A stretch of DNA of 64,000 nt from Mortierella sp. BCC40632 (Eukaryota; Mortierellomycota; Mortierellomycetes; Mortierellales; Mortierellaceae). A program made the translations under genes and the position numbers. The notes below the pieces were generated by a model. The model ran no database searches and had not been told where the DNA came from. It saw only the letters and a list, made by a program, of their open reading frames with translations. Positions 23,337 to 34,399 of this stretch are shown one piece after another. The DNA lies in the NCBI GenBank assembly GCA_011634665.1, contig WAEK01000005.1, positions 2,551,001 to 2,615,000 on the forward strand, read 5' to 3'. Each line of letters starts with the position of its first letter. Positions within the stretch are counted from its first letter, which is position 1.

Positions 23337-25887
23337 TTTTTGGATCGCCATCGAATAGCTTCTCTCTAGTCATCGTCAGTCCAGTCATCCAGTCATCGCC
23401 TGTCTGTCAAGTCGTTCAGTAGGGGTGCTGACAGTTGGGAGTGTCATGATACCAAAGAGACGACAGTGTTGAAGAGGCGATGCTGAAAAATGTCCTGAAA
23501 ACTGCTTTTTCCAGAGAAAGAACGCTGCGATGGATGGATAGACCGATGGATAGATGGTCTCTCCATGTCGGGACTACAGTTCGCCATATCGAAGCACATA
23601 CCAAAGTTGAGAGGATTCAAAAAACGCTTTGCAGACTTGGCTGTTCGTCTTATTCGAATTTTTGGGTGGCTTACACAGAGGAGGAGGAGGGGAGGGAGGG
23701 GAGGAGGAGTAGACTCCTCTTCTTCTGTCACCGATTTGGCTTTCGGGACCTGGACATCATAGACTTGTGCTCCGCCGGCGCTGGTCAAAATGAGAGGACA
23801 TAGCAGCTAAAAGACACCTTGGAGAGCTCTACTGACACTGGAGCTGTAGAGTCTTCATCGACTAATATGGACATCCAAAATTAAAAGAGTGAAAGGGGAG
23901 AGGAGGAAGAGGCTAGACTGGGGCCTCAGTCCAGGTAGTCGATATAGTGTTATTCATTTAAGAGTCTCTTCAGCTTGCTTTTTTACAAACATTGTCTGCG
24001 CGGTCTAGCCCCACCCATACCGATCCTCCATTATGGTCTAGAGTCGGCGTCATATCATGTACCTCACGAGTACAGAGAGAAAGAAAGAAAAAGACTTGGA
24101 GCGATCTAGCCACTCAGTACAATCTAGGCAATTGTTTGCCAATGTTGTCATATCACTCCTTTCCTGGGTTCAATCACCAATATCGGCGATGGACCATGAA
24201 ACAACCACAATATCCAAAAAGATCGATCAAAAAGCAAATTTCTAGACAGCGGATAGATCTTGGGAGCCAAGACTATTATTTTTTTTTTTTTTTTTTTTTG
24301 GAGTGTTTGCCAGTGGGAATAGAAAATGTCAGTAGATATTTCTATTAGCGTTCCCGGGATCAAGTCGATACTCTTTTTAGTATTCATCTTTTGGCTATAC
24401 ATAGTAGAGAATGTAGGGGTGTATCCTTGGAAGATAGACGAGGGGAGGAGGATCGCTCTAGCATGCTTGGTCTCAGAAAGTGGGCATGGGGGAGGGTTGG
24501 TCGGTAATGCCTGCATAAATGACCATTGTCCAGCCTCCTCCCCCCCCATCTCCGCCTTCTGCATGATCTTTGTCAGCAAGCGGGCTCTGGTCCGTCAATG
24601 CGATGCGACATGCTTGAATGCGAGTATTTACAGTCGAGGCGTGTGCAATGGAGAAGGCAGCACGAACGTTAGACTGCAGCGACGCCGTTAGTGACCCCTG
24701 TTTAGTCAAGGCTAAAGAAGGGGGTGGACAAGCCCCTTCTCTGAAAAAGAAAAGGGACAACTGTATTGCGGAGGAGGGAATAGATCTCTCGGCTATGAGA
24801 AGAAAAGGGATGCTGAAACAACGGAAAGACTTTCAGTTTGCTTGTTCTTCTTCCACTCTATCTTTTTTTGGATGGATCTCAGAAGGAAAAAGGAAAAAGG
24901 AAAAAGGGGGGAGCCCCGCTGGAAGGGTCTGAGGGAGGGTAGGGGAGCAGGGGTGCGAAAAGCGGAGGAGTCCAAGGGGATCTAAAAAGCAATTCAAAAG
25001 GAAGGGGGATGATCGATGTGCTGGGAGAAACCTCGTTGGCTGGCTGACCACATACAAACCTGCCCTGTGCGAAAGACCAGTGTGATGGCCCTTGCTCCTT
25101 GCAGGCCTTTGCAGAACTCCGTGTTACACTGGACTGTGTAGACTGCAGGAACGTAGGCGGTCCGAGCGTGGCCTCTTAGCCTGGCTCCTAGCTTTTCAGC
25201 CAACATAATAGTGATTGGTCAGGAGTTTTGTTTGATCCGCGCCCGGTTCACAGGCGCGTTGTTGAAGGCGAGTCCAGCTCGGTGCGGCCAAACTTTTGCT
25301 GATTTTTTTTTTTTTTTTTTTTTTTTTCCCTGAGGAGGTATGGGCGCGTTTTGGAGTATGGGGCCCGACAGATGGCGCGCCTTGGTCCTTGCGCCTTTTG
25401 CGGAAAGCTCTCCTGGGAGACAGTGCTATTCACCCGCGTCCATACCTTTTACCAGATTTCAAACGGTGCTCTTCAGTTATGGCAATTAGCCCCCCGTTTT
25501 TTCTTTTTTATTTTTCGTTACAACTCCGTGCGTTTCATGTCTGAATCTTTTTTTGTCTTGCGACTTTCTTTGCACTGGACATGGTGCATATCCATGCAAA
25601 CACTTATGCAGAGTTTTCGTTCAAACAGTGCAAGATCGCTTACATGCAGCATTGCCGCCATTTCGCACCCAAGGCGGATGCAGGTTCAACGACCAAGGCA
25701 TGTTCTCTCTCTCTCTCTTTCTCTCTCTTTCTCTTTTTGCCACGGCCGCGCCACAGGGCAAAAATCTTTCTAAAGCTTGGCAACCTGCACGAGGGGATTC
25801 CCGCCAAACACAATTGCATACCTGTCTGGCCCTTACTTTTACAAATGGAGAAGCCTTTTTTTGTAGATGCCTCAATGTTTCCGCCGG

Positions 25888-25890
<3 letters not shown>

Positions 25891-25938
<48 letters not shown>
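25891..25938 (+). repeat. TC/CT microsatellite
   Basis: About 24 tandem CT units, uninterrupted. Confidence 0.9.
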
Positions 25939-25941
<3 letters not shown>

Positions 25942-26991
25942 TTCTTCTTTCATTCCCCTGTTGATTGCCCAAGATGGCAGTAAAAGGCCCTTAGTCTCGC
26001 CATTGGGAAAGGGCGATTCTGGCATGGTCTAAACATATATCCAATACACATCGCAAGGAATAGAGGAAGCGGGGGAGAGAAGCTTAATGACCGAGTAAGC
26101 GTGTGTGGACCGAGCCCCGGACGCGTTAGCACCACCGGATTGTGTATTCCGAGTTTACCGGCGCGCACAATGATGTGGAGGAGACCAAGAATAACATTGG
26201 CCCCAGTCCCTTGCCACAGCCCCTCTCTCTTGCGGCGGGAGACCCTTGCTTTGTACTGTTCAGAGTGTTACAGTTCTTAGATCTAATCCCAGGCGCAGTA
26301 GGCACAGCTGGAGTAGCAAAAGGAAGGGTGACGAGAGCAGGAGAAGTCGGGCATTGAGCTCGGCAAAGAGCAGCAGCAGCAGGGAGCAAAGCAGAAGGGA
26401 GCAGCAGGGAGCACAACAGGGAGCACAGAGTGTCGGACAGACAGGAACCAAAAGAAAACACAAAAGCGAACAACACACAGACTCGCACACGGACTTGGAC
26501 CGGTCGGCGGAACAGAGCACGCTGCGACGTCTCTGACAAAGGAGGGGGTGTGTATCGATTTGTTTATTGTTCTGTATGAGTTGAATAGGTTGAATAAGTT
26601 GAGCGTGTGGGGCGAGTCTACCTTTGAGCAAGCAGCAAGGGAACACTGTTAAATACCGGCCAGTCCGCTCGTTTTTGTTGGCCTTTATCCTTCAATTCTC
26701 TCTTGGTCTCTTCGATCTGCTCGATCTACCGGCGCTTGCCTCTCTCCGCTGCCACGACATTTCCCCCCACGCCCACACGGCATTCTCCTTTTCCTTCACC
26801 TACGCACACCGTCGTCATCCCTCTCTTCGCCCTTGCCCTTCCCTTGCCTCGCCCTCCTCTCAGCCCTTCCCTCTTCTCTCTCTCTCTTCCTCTCAGCCAC
26901 TCAACATCACCTAGCATCAACCATTCCTATACTCTACCACCAATCTGATCGCTAACGTATAAACCTCCCGCCAACCTGCAATTGACTTCAA

Positions 26992-27034
26992 CCTCCCAAC
27001 CTCCCAACCTCCCAACCTCCCAACCTCCCAACCT
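26992..27034 (+). repeat. 8-bp minisatellite CCTCCCAA
   Basis: Five to six head-to-tail CCTCCCAA units about 120 bp upstream of the next ATG. It is entirely free of G on the plus strand, so probably an unusual promoter or leader element. Confidence 0.8.
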
Positions 27035-27150
27035 CAACCTTTTTGTCATCGTAACGATCTCTTCCCCTCAAAAACTCGTCGACCCACCGACCCGCCGACC
27101 CACCACCACCACCATCACACCTCTTCTACTTTGTACCTTTGATTTCCAAT

Positions 27151-29050
27151 ATGCTCGTCAACCCTGTCCAGAGCCACTTCAAGTTTGGCCGCTACGAGGA
27201 GTCCTCGGATAACCTTGCACCTTTGACAAAGACCAGCCGAAGAGGGTAAGCCGTGGTGCAAACCATTTTTGAGCACGAGTGTGTGTGCGTGTGTGTGTGT
27301 GTGGCCTGTGATTCAGTAAAAGAGACATGAGCCTGCCCATTTCTAACACTGCAGTTCATTTAAAAAAAATCCATAGAGCTGGCAAGCACCGTCGAACAGT
27401 GAGTTGTCTCGCCGTGGCCTCACACCATGAGCATTACGACCACCCATCGTACCTTGTGCCCAGTAACCGTTATGACATGCTCGTCATTACAGAGGGCTCT
27501 GCTTCGCCTGTTCAGCAATCGCGTCATGCGCATCGCAAGAGTGAGGGCGCCATCTCGCTCAGTCAGCTTCAGCAGAGTCTGTCGAATGCCGGAGTGGCAG
27601 GCGCACATGCCGATGGCGCAGAGTCGAAGGATGGTAAGTTTTTCTTCAGCCTGTGTGAGTGAGTGAGTGAGTGAGTATATGTGTCTCTGTGTGTATGAAT
27701 GGGTGTCTCTTTCTCAAGGGAAGAGGGACAACAGAATATCCTCCGGTGGGAAGGAGAGTGTGAATATCGATCCCCTGCAGCCGAATGCTCGTGTCACAGA
27801 GGGTTTTGATCAGTAGACCAACGTGGCCTGGTCATGGACTCTGACGTATATGAAGGAAGATGAATGGGTTCGTTGTTTGGTCCAAAAGAGAGCCTGCTGG
27901 TGGTGTTTGCACAGCTCATTGGGGATGGGGAGGACAATCGATAACCACAAGCCGGGTGTCCTTTGCAGTGACTGTCTGCTAACCGTCCGCCGACATCATC
28001 TTCTCTCCCATATTCACATCCACCATCACTAGCCAACAATGCCGAATACGCAGTCGTGAGCATGCCCTCGGGTCCCTTGGGTGGAAAACTCGTCAAGGTA
28101 AGAAGCTAAGCAGAAGCTTTCGTTAAATAGAATCCCTCCTTCCCTCCCTCTCTCCCTTCACTCGCACTCTTTCACATCCACCCCAACACAACTCATACTT
28201 TACCCATTCAGGACATCTTGCGCTGCCTTGTTGCTCTCACCTCTCAGTCCAAGGACTCAATTTGCTCGCTACAATGTCGCACTCCGGCTTTCCAAGTCAA
28301 CCACTGTTTCGCCGCACCACACAAACCGACAGTGGATGCTACATGCCATCAATTTCATACAATAACGACTGCAAATGGCTCAATTGCTGCTGTAACATCC
28401 ATGCCAATGATCACCCAAATGACTCTGCCCCTGCATTCAGCTCCGATAATGATATGAATCGGCTCACATTGGAAAGGCTGCAGCCTCGCCACCCCATGGA
28501 TTTCCCGCCCTGCGGAAGAGCATGTTCATATTCTCTCGACAACAACGTCGACCATCATTGCTCCCCCTCCTCTTTTCCCTCCTCTTTCCCTCCCTCGGAC
28601 AAGATCTCTAACCAAGATGTTTCCTTGTTCCCAAAGGTCAATGTTGCTTCGCCTATTGGTACACCCCGAAAGTCCCTTCTCTCGGACCTCCTTAACAACC
28701 AAGGCTCGCCCAGTCGTATGGAGCAGAACGCGAACCGCCGAAGGATGCTCAAGAGCATGCGCCGATACTCGGTGGATGCGAGCGAGGTCAACTTTAGCTT
28801 GGTGCACCCGTCGTCTAAGGTTACGCCCATGAAGACCATTTCATCTGAAGGAGAGACCGCACCCATGTTGATTGGTCGTCAAGAATTCAGCTCGACCCCG
28901 ACGGTGCGTTACCTTCGGAACCCATGCCATGCTGCGATCAAGACCAAGCTCATGCCCTCTGCATACCGTGGTTCTCCCTCTGCTCGTCGAGGGGCCGATG
29001 GTGAAGAAGAGACGCCCGATTATTTCGGTGCAGAGGACCGTGTTTGGTAA
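27151..29050 (+). CDS. Unrecognised protein with phosphosite-like motifs
   Basis: Gene model with exons 27151..27245, 27377..27633 and 28033..28097 well supported (GT-AG, phases match). The terminal exon ends at 29050; its left limit is uncertain. A possible extra exon 28212..28391 followed by 28484..29050 keeps frame (387 residues), but direct splicing from 28097 to 28484 or 28637 also does. The start reads MLVNPVQSHFKFGRYEESSDNLAPLTKTSRRGAGKHRRTV. Exon 3 encodes ANNAEYAVVSMPSGPLGGKLVK. The C-terminal part has SPIGTPRKSLLSDLLNNQGSPSR and RRRMLKSMRRYSVDASEVNFSLV, with several SP/TP and RRYS-type phosphorylation motifs. No known domain was seen. It looks like a regulatory, mostly disordered fungal protein; function unknown. 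Confidence 0.6.
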
Positions 29051-29259
29051 AGAGAGGGTTCCCCTTCTCTTTTTCTTTTTTTGTCCTAGTCTTGCCATGC
29101 CCTGCTCCCCCCTTTCCTTTGTATTCCAGCAACCTTCATAGAATGCCGCAATCTGTACCTGTACTTTAGAAGCATTGCAACATTATAATTGTACCAACAC
29201 CTCCGTACCCTTCCCCCCTTTCTTTCCTCTCCCCTTCCCTCTTGTCACCTTTCTTTTTA

Positions 29260-29297
<38 letters not shown>

Positions 29298-29490
29298 CTG
29301 CTTATGATCGCAAACTTGACCACTACTGCACAGCAGTGTGAGTCTAGTCTGCTTTTTTATTTGATTTTTTTTTTCTTTTCGAGTAGTGCTATTTTTGAAT
29401 AAATGGTCAATCCTTGATTTATCGATCCCCTCGCTATATCTTTTTTTTTGTTGGGAGGGGGATGTAGAGGTAGAAAAAAAGAAAAAAGGA

Positions 29491-29523
<33 letters not shown>

Positions 29524-29640
29524 AAAGAAAGAAAGAAAGAAAAAAAACAGATAGAAAGAAACTAAGCTGCTCTATGTGATAGTTTAGAGGTCATCGGGGT
29601 CCGTGGAAAACTTTGTTTTTTCTTTTGTCAAAAGTTTTCC
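29051..29640. other. Convergent 3' spacer
   Basis: Contains a CT repeat near 29262-29293, a long A-rich run (29474-29547) and an AATAAA at about 29398. No gene seen. Confidence 0.5.
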
Positions 29641-30690
29641 TCAAACATCCGCACCATCGTCGAGAATGGTTCCATTGGTATACTTGAGAGTAAAATAATC
29701 CAGCTTGAAAACAGTAGGCTTGACCTCTCCATTTGTAATGTTCACAGGGGTCAAGTAACGCTCTGGGGGTGCATGGAAACCATTGCCATCTGGCTCACGC
29801 TGAATACGATCATACTTGACACATCCCGAGACCTGTTCGGCTGTGCAAAGGGGGATCTTGGTCTTTGATTCCATATCGCAAAAGATCTTTTCTTTCATAC
29901 TAAGCATCGAAGGTCCCCAGGAGGTTGGACTGTCACACAATGCAATGGCACCATCACCACTCGTAATCAACGCCTTGTTCTTGAAGGTCTTGCGAACGGA
30001 TCGTTTTTGGGATGAGAGCAAGCTCCTACCAAAGTTGAGACCTTGACCACAGAGACTTTGAATCTGTGGGCGGTTCTTGGCATTCTTTTCGATGAAACCT
30101 CTTCCGACAAAGTCTGTATCAATCTCGAGACGACTGGCCGAGTTACCACTAGAGTTGTCACCATCCATCCAACCGCATCGAAGCTGGACGGATTGGCCCT
30201 CGAATTCTTTCACCTTGTCCGAGTAATACCAATCGTAGCCACAGTAATAGAAAAAGTCTCCAATGATGGCACCTCGTCGGTACTCGGCATTATACATCGC
30301 GGGTTCAGGGGTCCAGGACAGGTAGGCAATACAGATTCCATCATTCAGAGGACCACTCAATTCTTCTCTAGTAGAAGGTTGATAATTGGTCCACTGAGAC
30401 TTGAGAGTGAGAATTCGGAGCTCGCTTGGTTGGTTTGTCTCGATGTTAAAGTTAAAGTACTGATCCCTGTCGATCTTGTCTCCTCGGTTGGGATTGGTGT
30501 ATGCACCAAGGAAACGATCGCTGGTGTCACGAAGCCAGAGGGCAGGGACGTCGCCACCTGATTCGGGCAGTCTCATGCCTGTCTGGAGATGGTAACGGAT
30601 GTTGGTACTGGGGATCCCAACATGAGAAATCTCGGAAGCGATCGAAAGGATCAACCCAGTCCACTCAACGAGACTCTCAATCAAAACCAT
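29641..30690 (-). CDS. Unrecognised 349-residue protein
   Basis: Single exon starting MVLIESLVEWTGLILSIASEISHVGIPSTNIRYHLQTG. The first 25 residues are fairly hydrophobic but lack a clean signal peptide. The body is rich in Tyr, Trp, Cys and Asn (IIGDFFYYCGYDWYYSDKVKEFEGQSVQLRCGWMDGDNSSGNSASRLEIDTDFVG). It has paired cysteines (SLCGQG, ALCDSP, IFCDME, PLCTAE, SGCVKY). It contains possible N-glycosylation sites (NSSGNS, NITNG, NGT). The pattern fits an extracellular or vacuolar beta-rich protein or a lectin-like fold, but I cannot name a family. A CT-poor, A-rich spacer follows its 3' end. Confidence 0.75.
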   Translation of the reverse strand: MVLIESLVEWTGLILSIASEISHVGIPSTNIRYHLQTGMRLPESGGDVPALWLRDTSDRFLGAYTNPNRGDKIDRDQYFNFNIETNQPSELRILTLKSQWTNYQPSTREELSGPLNDGICIAYLSWTPEPAMYNAEYRRGAIIGDFFYYCGYDWYYSDKVKEFEGQSVQLRCGWMDGDNSSGNSASRLEIDTDFVGRGFIEKNAKNRPQIQSLCGQGLNFGRSLLSSQKRSVRKTFKNKALITSGDGAIALCDSPTSWGPSMLSMKEKIFCDMESKTKIPLCTAEQVSGCVKYDRIQREPDGNGFHAPPERYLTPVNITNGEVKPTVFKLDYFTLKYTNGTILDDGADV

Positions 30691-32125
30691 GGTTGCGTTT
30701 GAACGATACGAATGTATGTGTAGGGAAGGTGTGGGAAGAGGTTAATAAAGAAGAAGGGCTTGAAAGGAAAGTGAACGCCAGAAAAAAAAAAAAACTAGGA
30801 AAAATAAATGGTTGAGGTGGAGAAAAGAAAGAGAGAGTAAGAAAGACAGGGGATACAGGCTTGCGGGGGGAGGGGGAATGTGGTCGGTGCGGTGGTGAGG
30901 TAATCAAAAACGATTTTAGGGCCCCTAGCAAGGGGTTTAAATAGAAAACTATCTGCAGGGGTAGAACCGTGCGGGCAAAACTATGTGGCTCCGCCCTGGC
31001 CACTTCGCCCTGGAGTCGCGTATTCGAAGGAGCCCCGGCACCGCCGTATTTTATGAACTGTAGGATACGAGAAGCTTCCACTCTTTCATCTACGGAGCAC
31101 TGTAGAGATTTTTGGCTTGAGCTTTTCCCTCTCCTCTCTCTTCACTTTAATTTTTTCCTTCTCAAGAAGGTAGAGCGTGTGTACTTTTTGAGCCCACGGT
31201 AATGTCTCTATTTTTCTATTTTTCTATTTTTCTTTTTCATGCTCGTTTTCTCTTTTTTTTTCGGTCTCGATCTTACCTATCCCCTTGCCACTCGACAAAA
31301 AGGCCATCGGTGCTGCCAAGCACCTCCTACTCTAGAGTAGATGCTCTTCCTACGGTAGGCAGAGTAATAGGAGAAAAATTCAAGCGATACGCGTTAAGGT
31401 TCCATAGTTTTTTTTTCGAACTTGCAGGATTTTTTGAAGAGCATAACATCCAACTCAAAATACGTACAGCTCGATCTGAGCATCGAGGATTTGTACCTGG
31501 AATGTAGATCACGAGGGAGCATTGCTTCGCCCTTGGGCAAGCAGGTCCGGACCCCCTCCCCTCCCCTCCTCATTAGGTTGGAAATTTGGTGGGAAATGAT
31601 GTTGCAGACACTTTTCCCCTGTGAATATATCATGGTTAAATGCTATCACCTGTTACCTAATGCAAATCCCACCAATCCTTTAACAAAGTGATCCTTTGCC
31701 CGTCTTTTTTACTTTGCCCTGACGTTTTTTTTTTCTCCTCCCTCCCATGTGTTGGGAAGACTCAACCAAAGCCTCAATTGTGTTGAGTAGGAGTGAGGTG
31801 TGAGGGGGTGGGGGCATTTAAGTGCCTTTTGTTCTGCCTTTTCAACCCAACTCCTCGCCCATTCACATTATTTGTTCATCTCCTTTACCCTTGAACCCAC
31901 TTGTCTGAACTGAAAGGTTTGTAACTTGTCGTTTCTAATCCTTCTCGTCTTATCCAGAGGTAAACTATGTCAACTAGTTGTTTAATGAGAAAAGCACCCC
32001 ACGACATGGCCTGATGGAATACTACTTTTCCATATTCATTCATTCCTTTTTTCTTAAAAAAAAAAAATAACGGTAATTTTTTCTCTCCAGCAAATTCCTC
32101 AGGGAGACCATCAGCCTGAGCTAGA
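30691..32125. other. Intergenic region
   Basis: Promoter of the 349-residue gene on the left. On the right, C/T-rich sequence (31850-31915) followed by GTTTGT near 31917 and a CCAG near 32090 could be a 5' leader with an intron for the small gene at 32126. Nothing else was recognised. Confidence 0.4.
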
Positions 32126-32518
32126 ATGTTTCATAACAGAATCAGCCTGGGATTTGCAGGGAATGCCGATGCTACCAGCACCATCGGTTGTTCAAAGTGC
32201 TGCTATGTTGAGCCAGGTCAAGTCAACATAGATGGTGCTCCTGTCATCAATGGCACTCATCTCATCAACGGGACCATGGTCCTCCCAGTCGCTCAACGCA
32301 ACACAGTCGGTTACTACATCAATATTCCAGTAACAGAGGAGGAGAGACGGATGGGAGAGCTTCGTCAAGAGATTCAAGCGTTGATTCTCCCATGTCCCGT
32401 CAGTTTCCTTGTGAGTCGTGTCTATTATGATCCTCGGTCTTCCTTGGCTGTCCCATTGCCGAGATCTGCAAGACTTCTTGTTCTACTCATGTTGGTGACC
32501 ATGGTATTACAGCTGTGA
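32126..32518 (+). CDS. Small hypothetical protein with hydrophobic C-terminus
   Basis: Open frame of 130 residues with coding-like codon use. It has a Cys cluster (CSKCCY), a beta-like middle (GQVNIDGAPVINGTHLINGTMVLPVAQRNTVGYYINIPV), a charged helix (TEEERRMGELRQEIQALIL) and a C-terminal hydrophobic tail (LLVLLMLVTMVLQL). That tail could be a tail anchor or GPI-signal-like segment. It could instead be one exon of a larger gene. Function unknown. Confidence 0.35.
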   Translation: MFHNRISLGFAGNADATSTIGCSKCCYVEPGQVNIDGAPVINGTHLINGTMVLPVAQRNTVGYYINIPVTEEERRMGELRQEIQALILPCPVSFLVSRVYYDPRSSLAVPLPRSARLLVLLMLVTMVLQL

Positions 32519-34399
32519 GGCATATGAGAAGAAGAAGTGTAAATATCAAAAAAGAATGACTCATTGAGCCAAAAGAAAGAGGAAAAGAAAGAAAGAAAGA
32601 AAGAAAGAATAGCTCTTAGTTTTCAAAAGAGATAATTATCCATCTCATGTACATTCTAATTTAAAAGCAGATTGAAAACTGGTTCTTCTTATTGGCATTC
32701 GACCATACTTTTTTTTTCGCCTAAGTTTTGGTTATGATTACCACATTCTCTTATTACGGAAGAGTGTTCGGAGAAACATGCGGAAAATGGGAGCAAGGCA
32801 ATGGGCCGGGTGTCTTCAAGCATGCTGGCATTTGACCTATCATTGATGGAGTCTATGATAGGATTGCATAGCAAGAAAGGGTGAAGCACATGGAGCAGAA
32901 CTTGAGGGTAGTATAGCTGATTAAACGACTTGTATTTGGTGCTAGGGGGAGAGTGAGCGAATGAGGCGCAAGAAGTATAGTGCCCATTATCGAATCCTGC
33001 GAATCCTAACTATTGGCTTACTGGTCGGCCACAGGTGCCTCTGTAAGAACCAGTGGCGCATCTCGACTATCTGCCGAACAGCTCAATCTTGTTCCGACGG
33101 AGTGGCACTCTGAGTGAATTGGCTATCCACCGGCTTTTCCTGACAATCTTTCCATACTTGACTATTACCACAGGACCACCAATCGCCTTCATTATTTCCA
33201 TTTCATACTACCTGATCACCATCCATTTGTTAGGCGAGTGGAATCCTTTGGGCCACCAAAAACATTTTTGATCTGTGGAGAATTCAGTGACTGCAGGTCG
33301 ACTGGCGGATCAAGGATACTGCAGTGGAGATTGGGGAATGGTAGTCGAGGCCGACCAGTGCCTAGAGCAATCCCAGTCGGCAACAAAGCCATGCAGTACT
33401 CACCCAGTCCGTAGTAGAAGCGGCTATGGTGAAAAGCTCTCGAATTGAGCAATTTTTTGCCAAATATCGTACATGTATGGATCGGAATGATGAAAAAGAT
33501 GAAGTGTGGCCCGAGGTCAGTTCGGAGGAAGGAATTGGGGGAGTCACCAGTATTTTGCATTTTCATCTAGTCTAGGGTTCAACTTTGATGGTATTTGGTG
33601 CCCGTTTCTATGAGGAGAGTGATATGCACGGCCCACAAGACGAATTGTCAGCTTGCCCAGTTTTGAGCCCTCCATGCTCTTGATGCCCTGTTGAAATGTC
33701 ATAGGTTTGAGAGGTCTGCCAGCTAGGATAGACTCGAGCAGCCTCAGGCATCAATAGATGAGAGAGACTTTTTGAAGAACTTCATACAAATGGCTATCAA
33801 TAGGCTATGGCTGTCGAGTCTATTCATCGCAAGGTGCGGTATCCTAGTCCTGAGCGACACGCTCAGTTCTTTGAGCTTCGCCCAATGGATCACACGACTT
33901 GCGATTTTGATGCACGGCGATGCGCATCTTCCTTGAGCCGAGCAGACCCATGGCTCCGAGAACGTGCAACCGACACTCAAGTTCAAGCGAGCTTTGGGTG
34001 ACTGCCCTGAGATCTGAGACGATATGCGCAGACCGACAGTCAGAGAGAGAGAGAGAAAGAGGTTGAGTGGTGAGAGAGAGAGAGAGAGAGAGAGCCCGAT
34101 CCACCAGAGCCAAAAAAGCAGAGTTTCTATTTTGTGGCGCGTGAGGAGACAGAAAGGAGAAAGAGAAAGCAAATGAGTAATGGATCAAAATTGTCTCCAT
34201 TCAAAGGATCTCTTCATCCTTCATTGTATCTAGCCAAAGGATTAATCAAGTGTACGGCTACATTACTCTTCCTACAGGATAATCCTCGACATACTCCGGG
34301 ACCAGGATCTGCAGGATCATTCTCTTCTTCAGCCTTTGTCAACACCACTCACGCCTATTTGCGTTTTCGTCACAACCTCTACGAGTCTGCTCGCCACCA
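32519..34399. other. Intergenic region upstream of the polyQ gene
   Basis: No supported gene. Short frames on both strands lack coding character. GA repeats at 34042-34092 lie in the leader region of the next gene. An acceptor-like CTACAG near 34273-34278 suggests a 5' UTR intron; a TAA in frame just after it supports the ATG at 34400 as the start. Confidence 0.4.

Larger units (their letters stand above)
23212..27150. other. Gene-poor 3.9 kb between RPP0 and the 27.15 kb gene
   Basis: I found no convincing gene, tRNA or transposon. Contents are a CATT repeat next to the RPP0 promoter, T runs (24278-24299, 25303-25327), a long TC repeat (25891-25938), a CAG/GGGAG-rich patch (26360-26420) and an 8-bp minisatellite (26992-27034). 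Short open frames have non-coding-like composition. Confidence 0.5.

Noticed and set aside
23400..26600. Degenerate transposon or gene in the gene-poor region
   Set aside because: Neither strand shows long coding-like frames, conserved motifs or terminal repeats.
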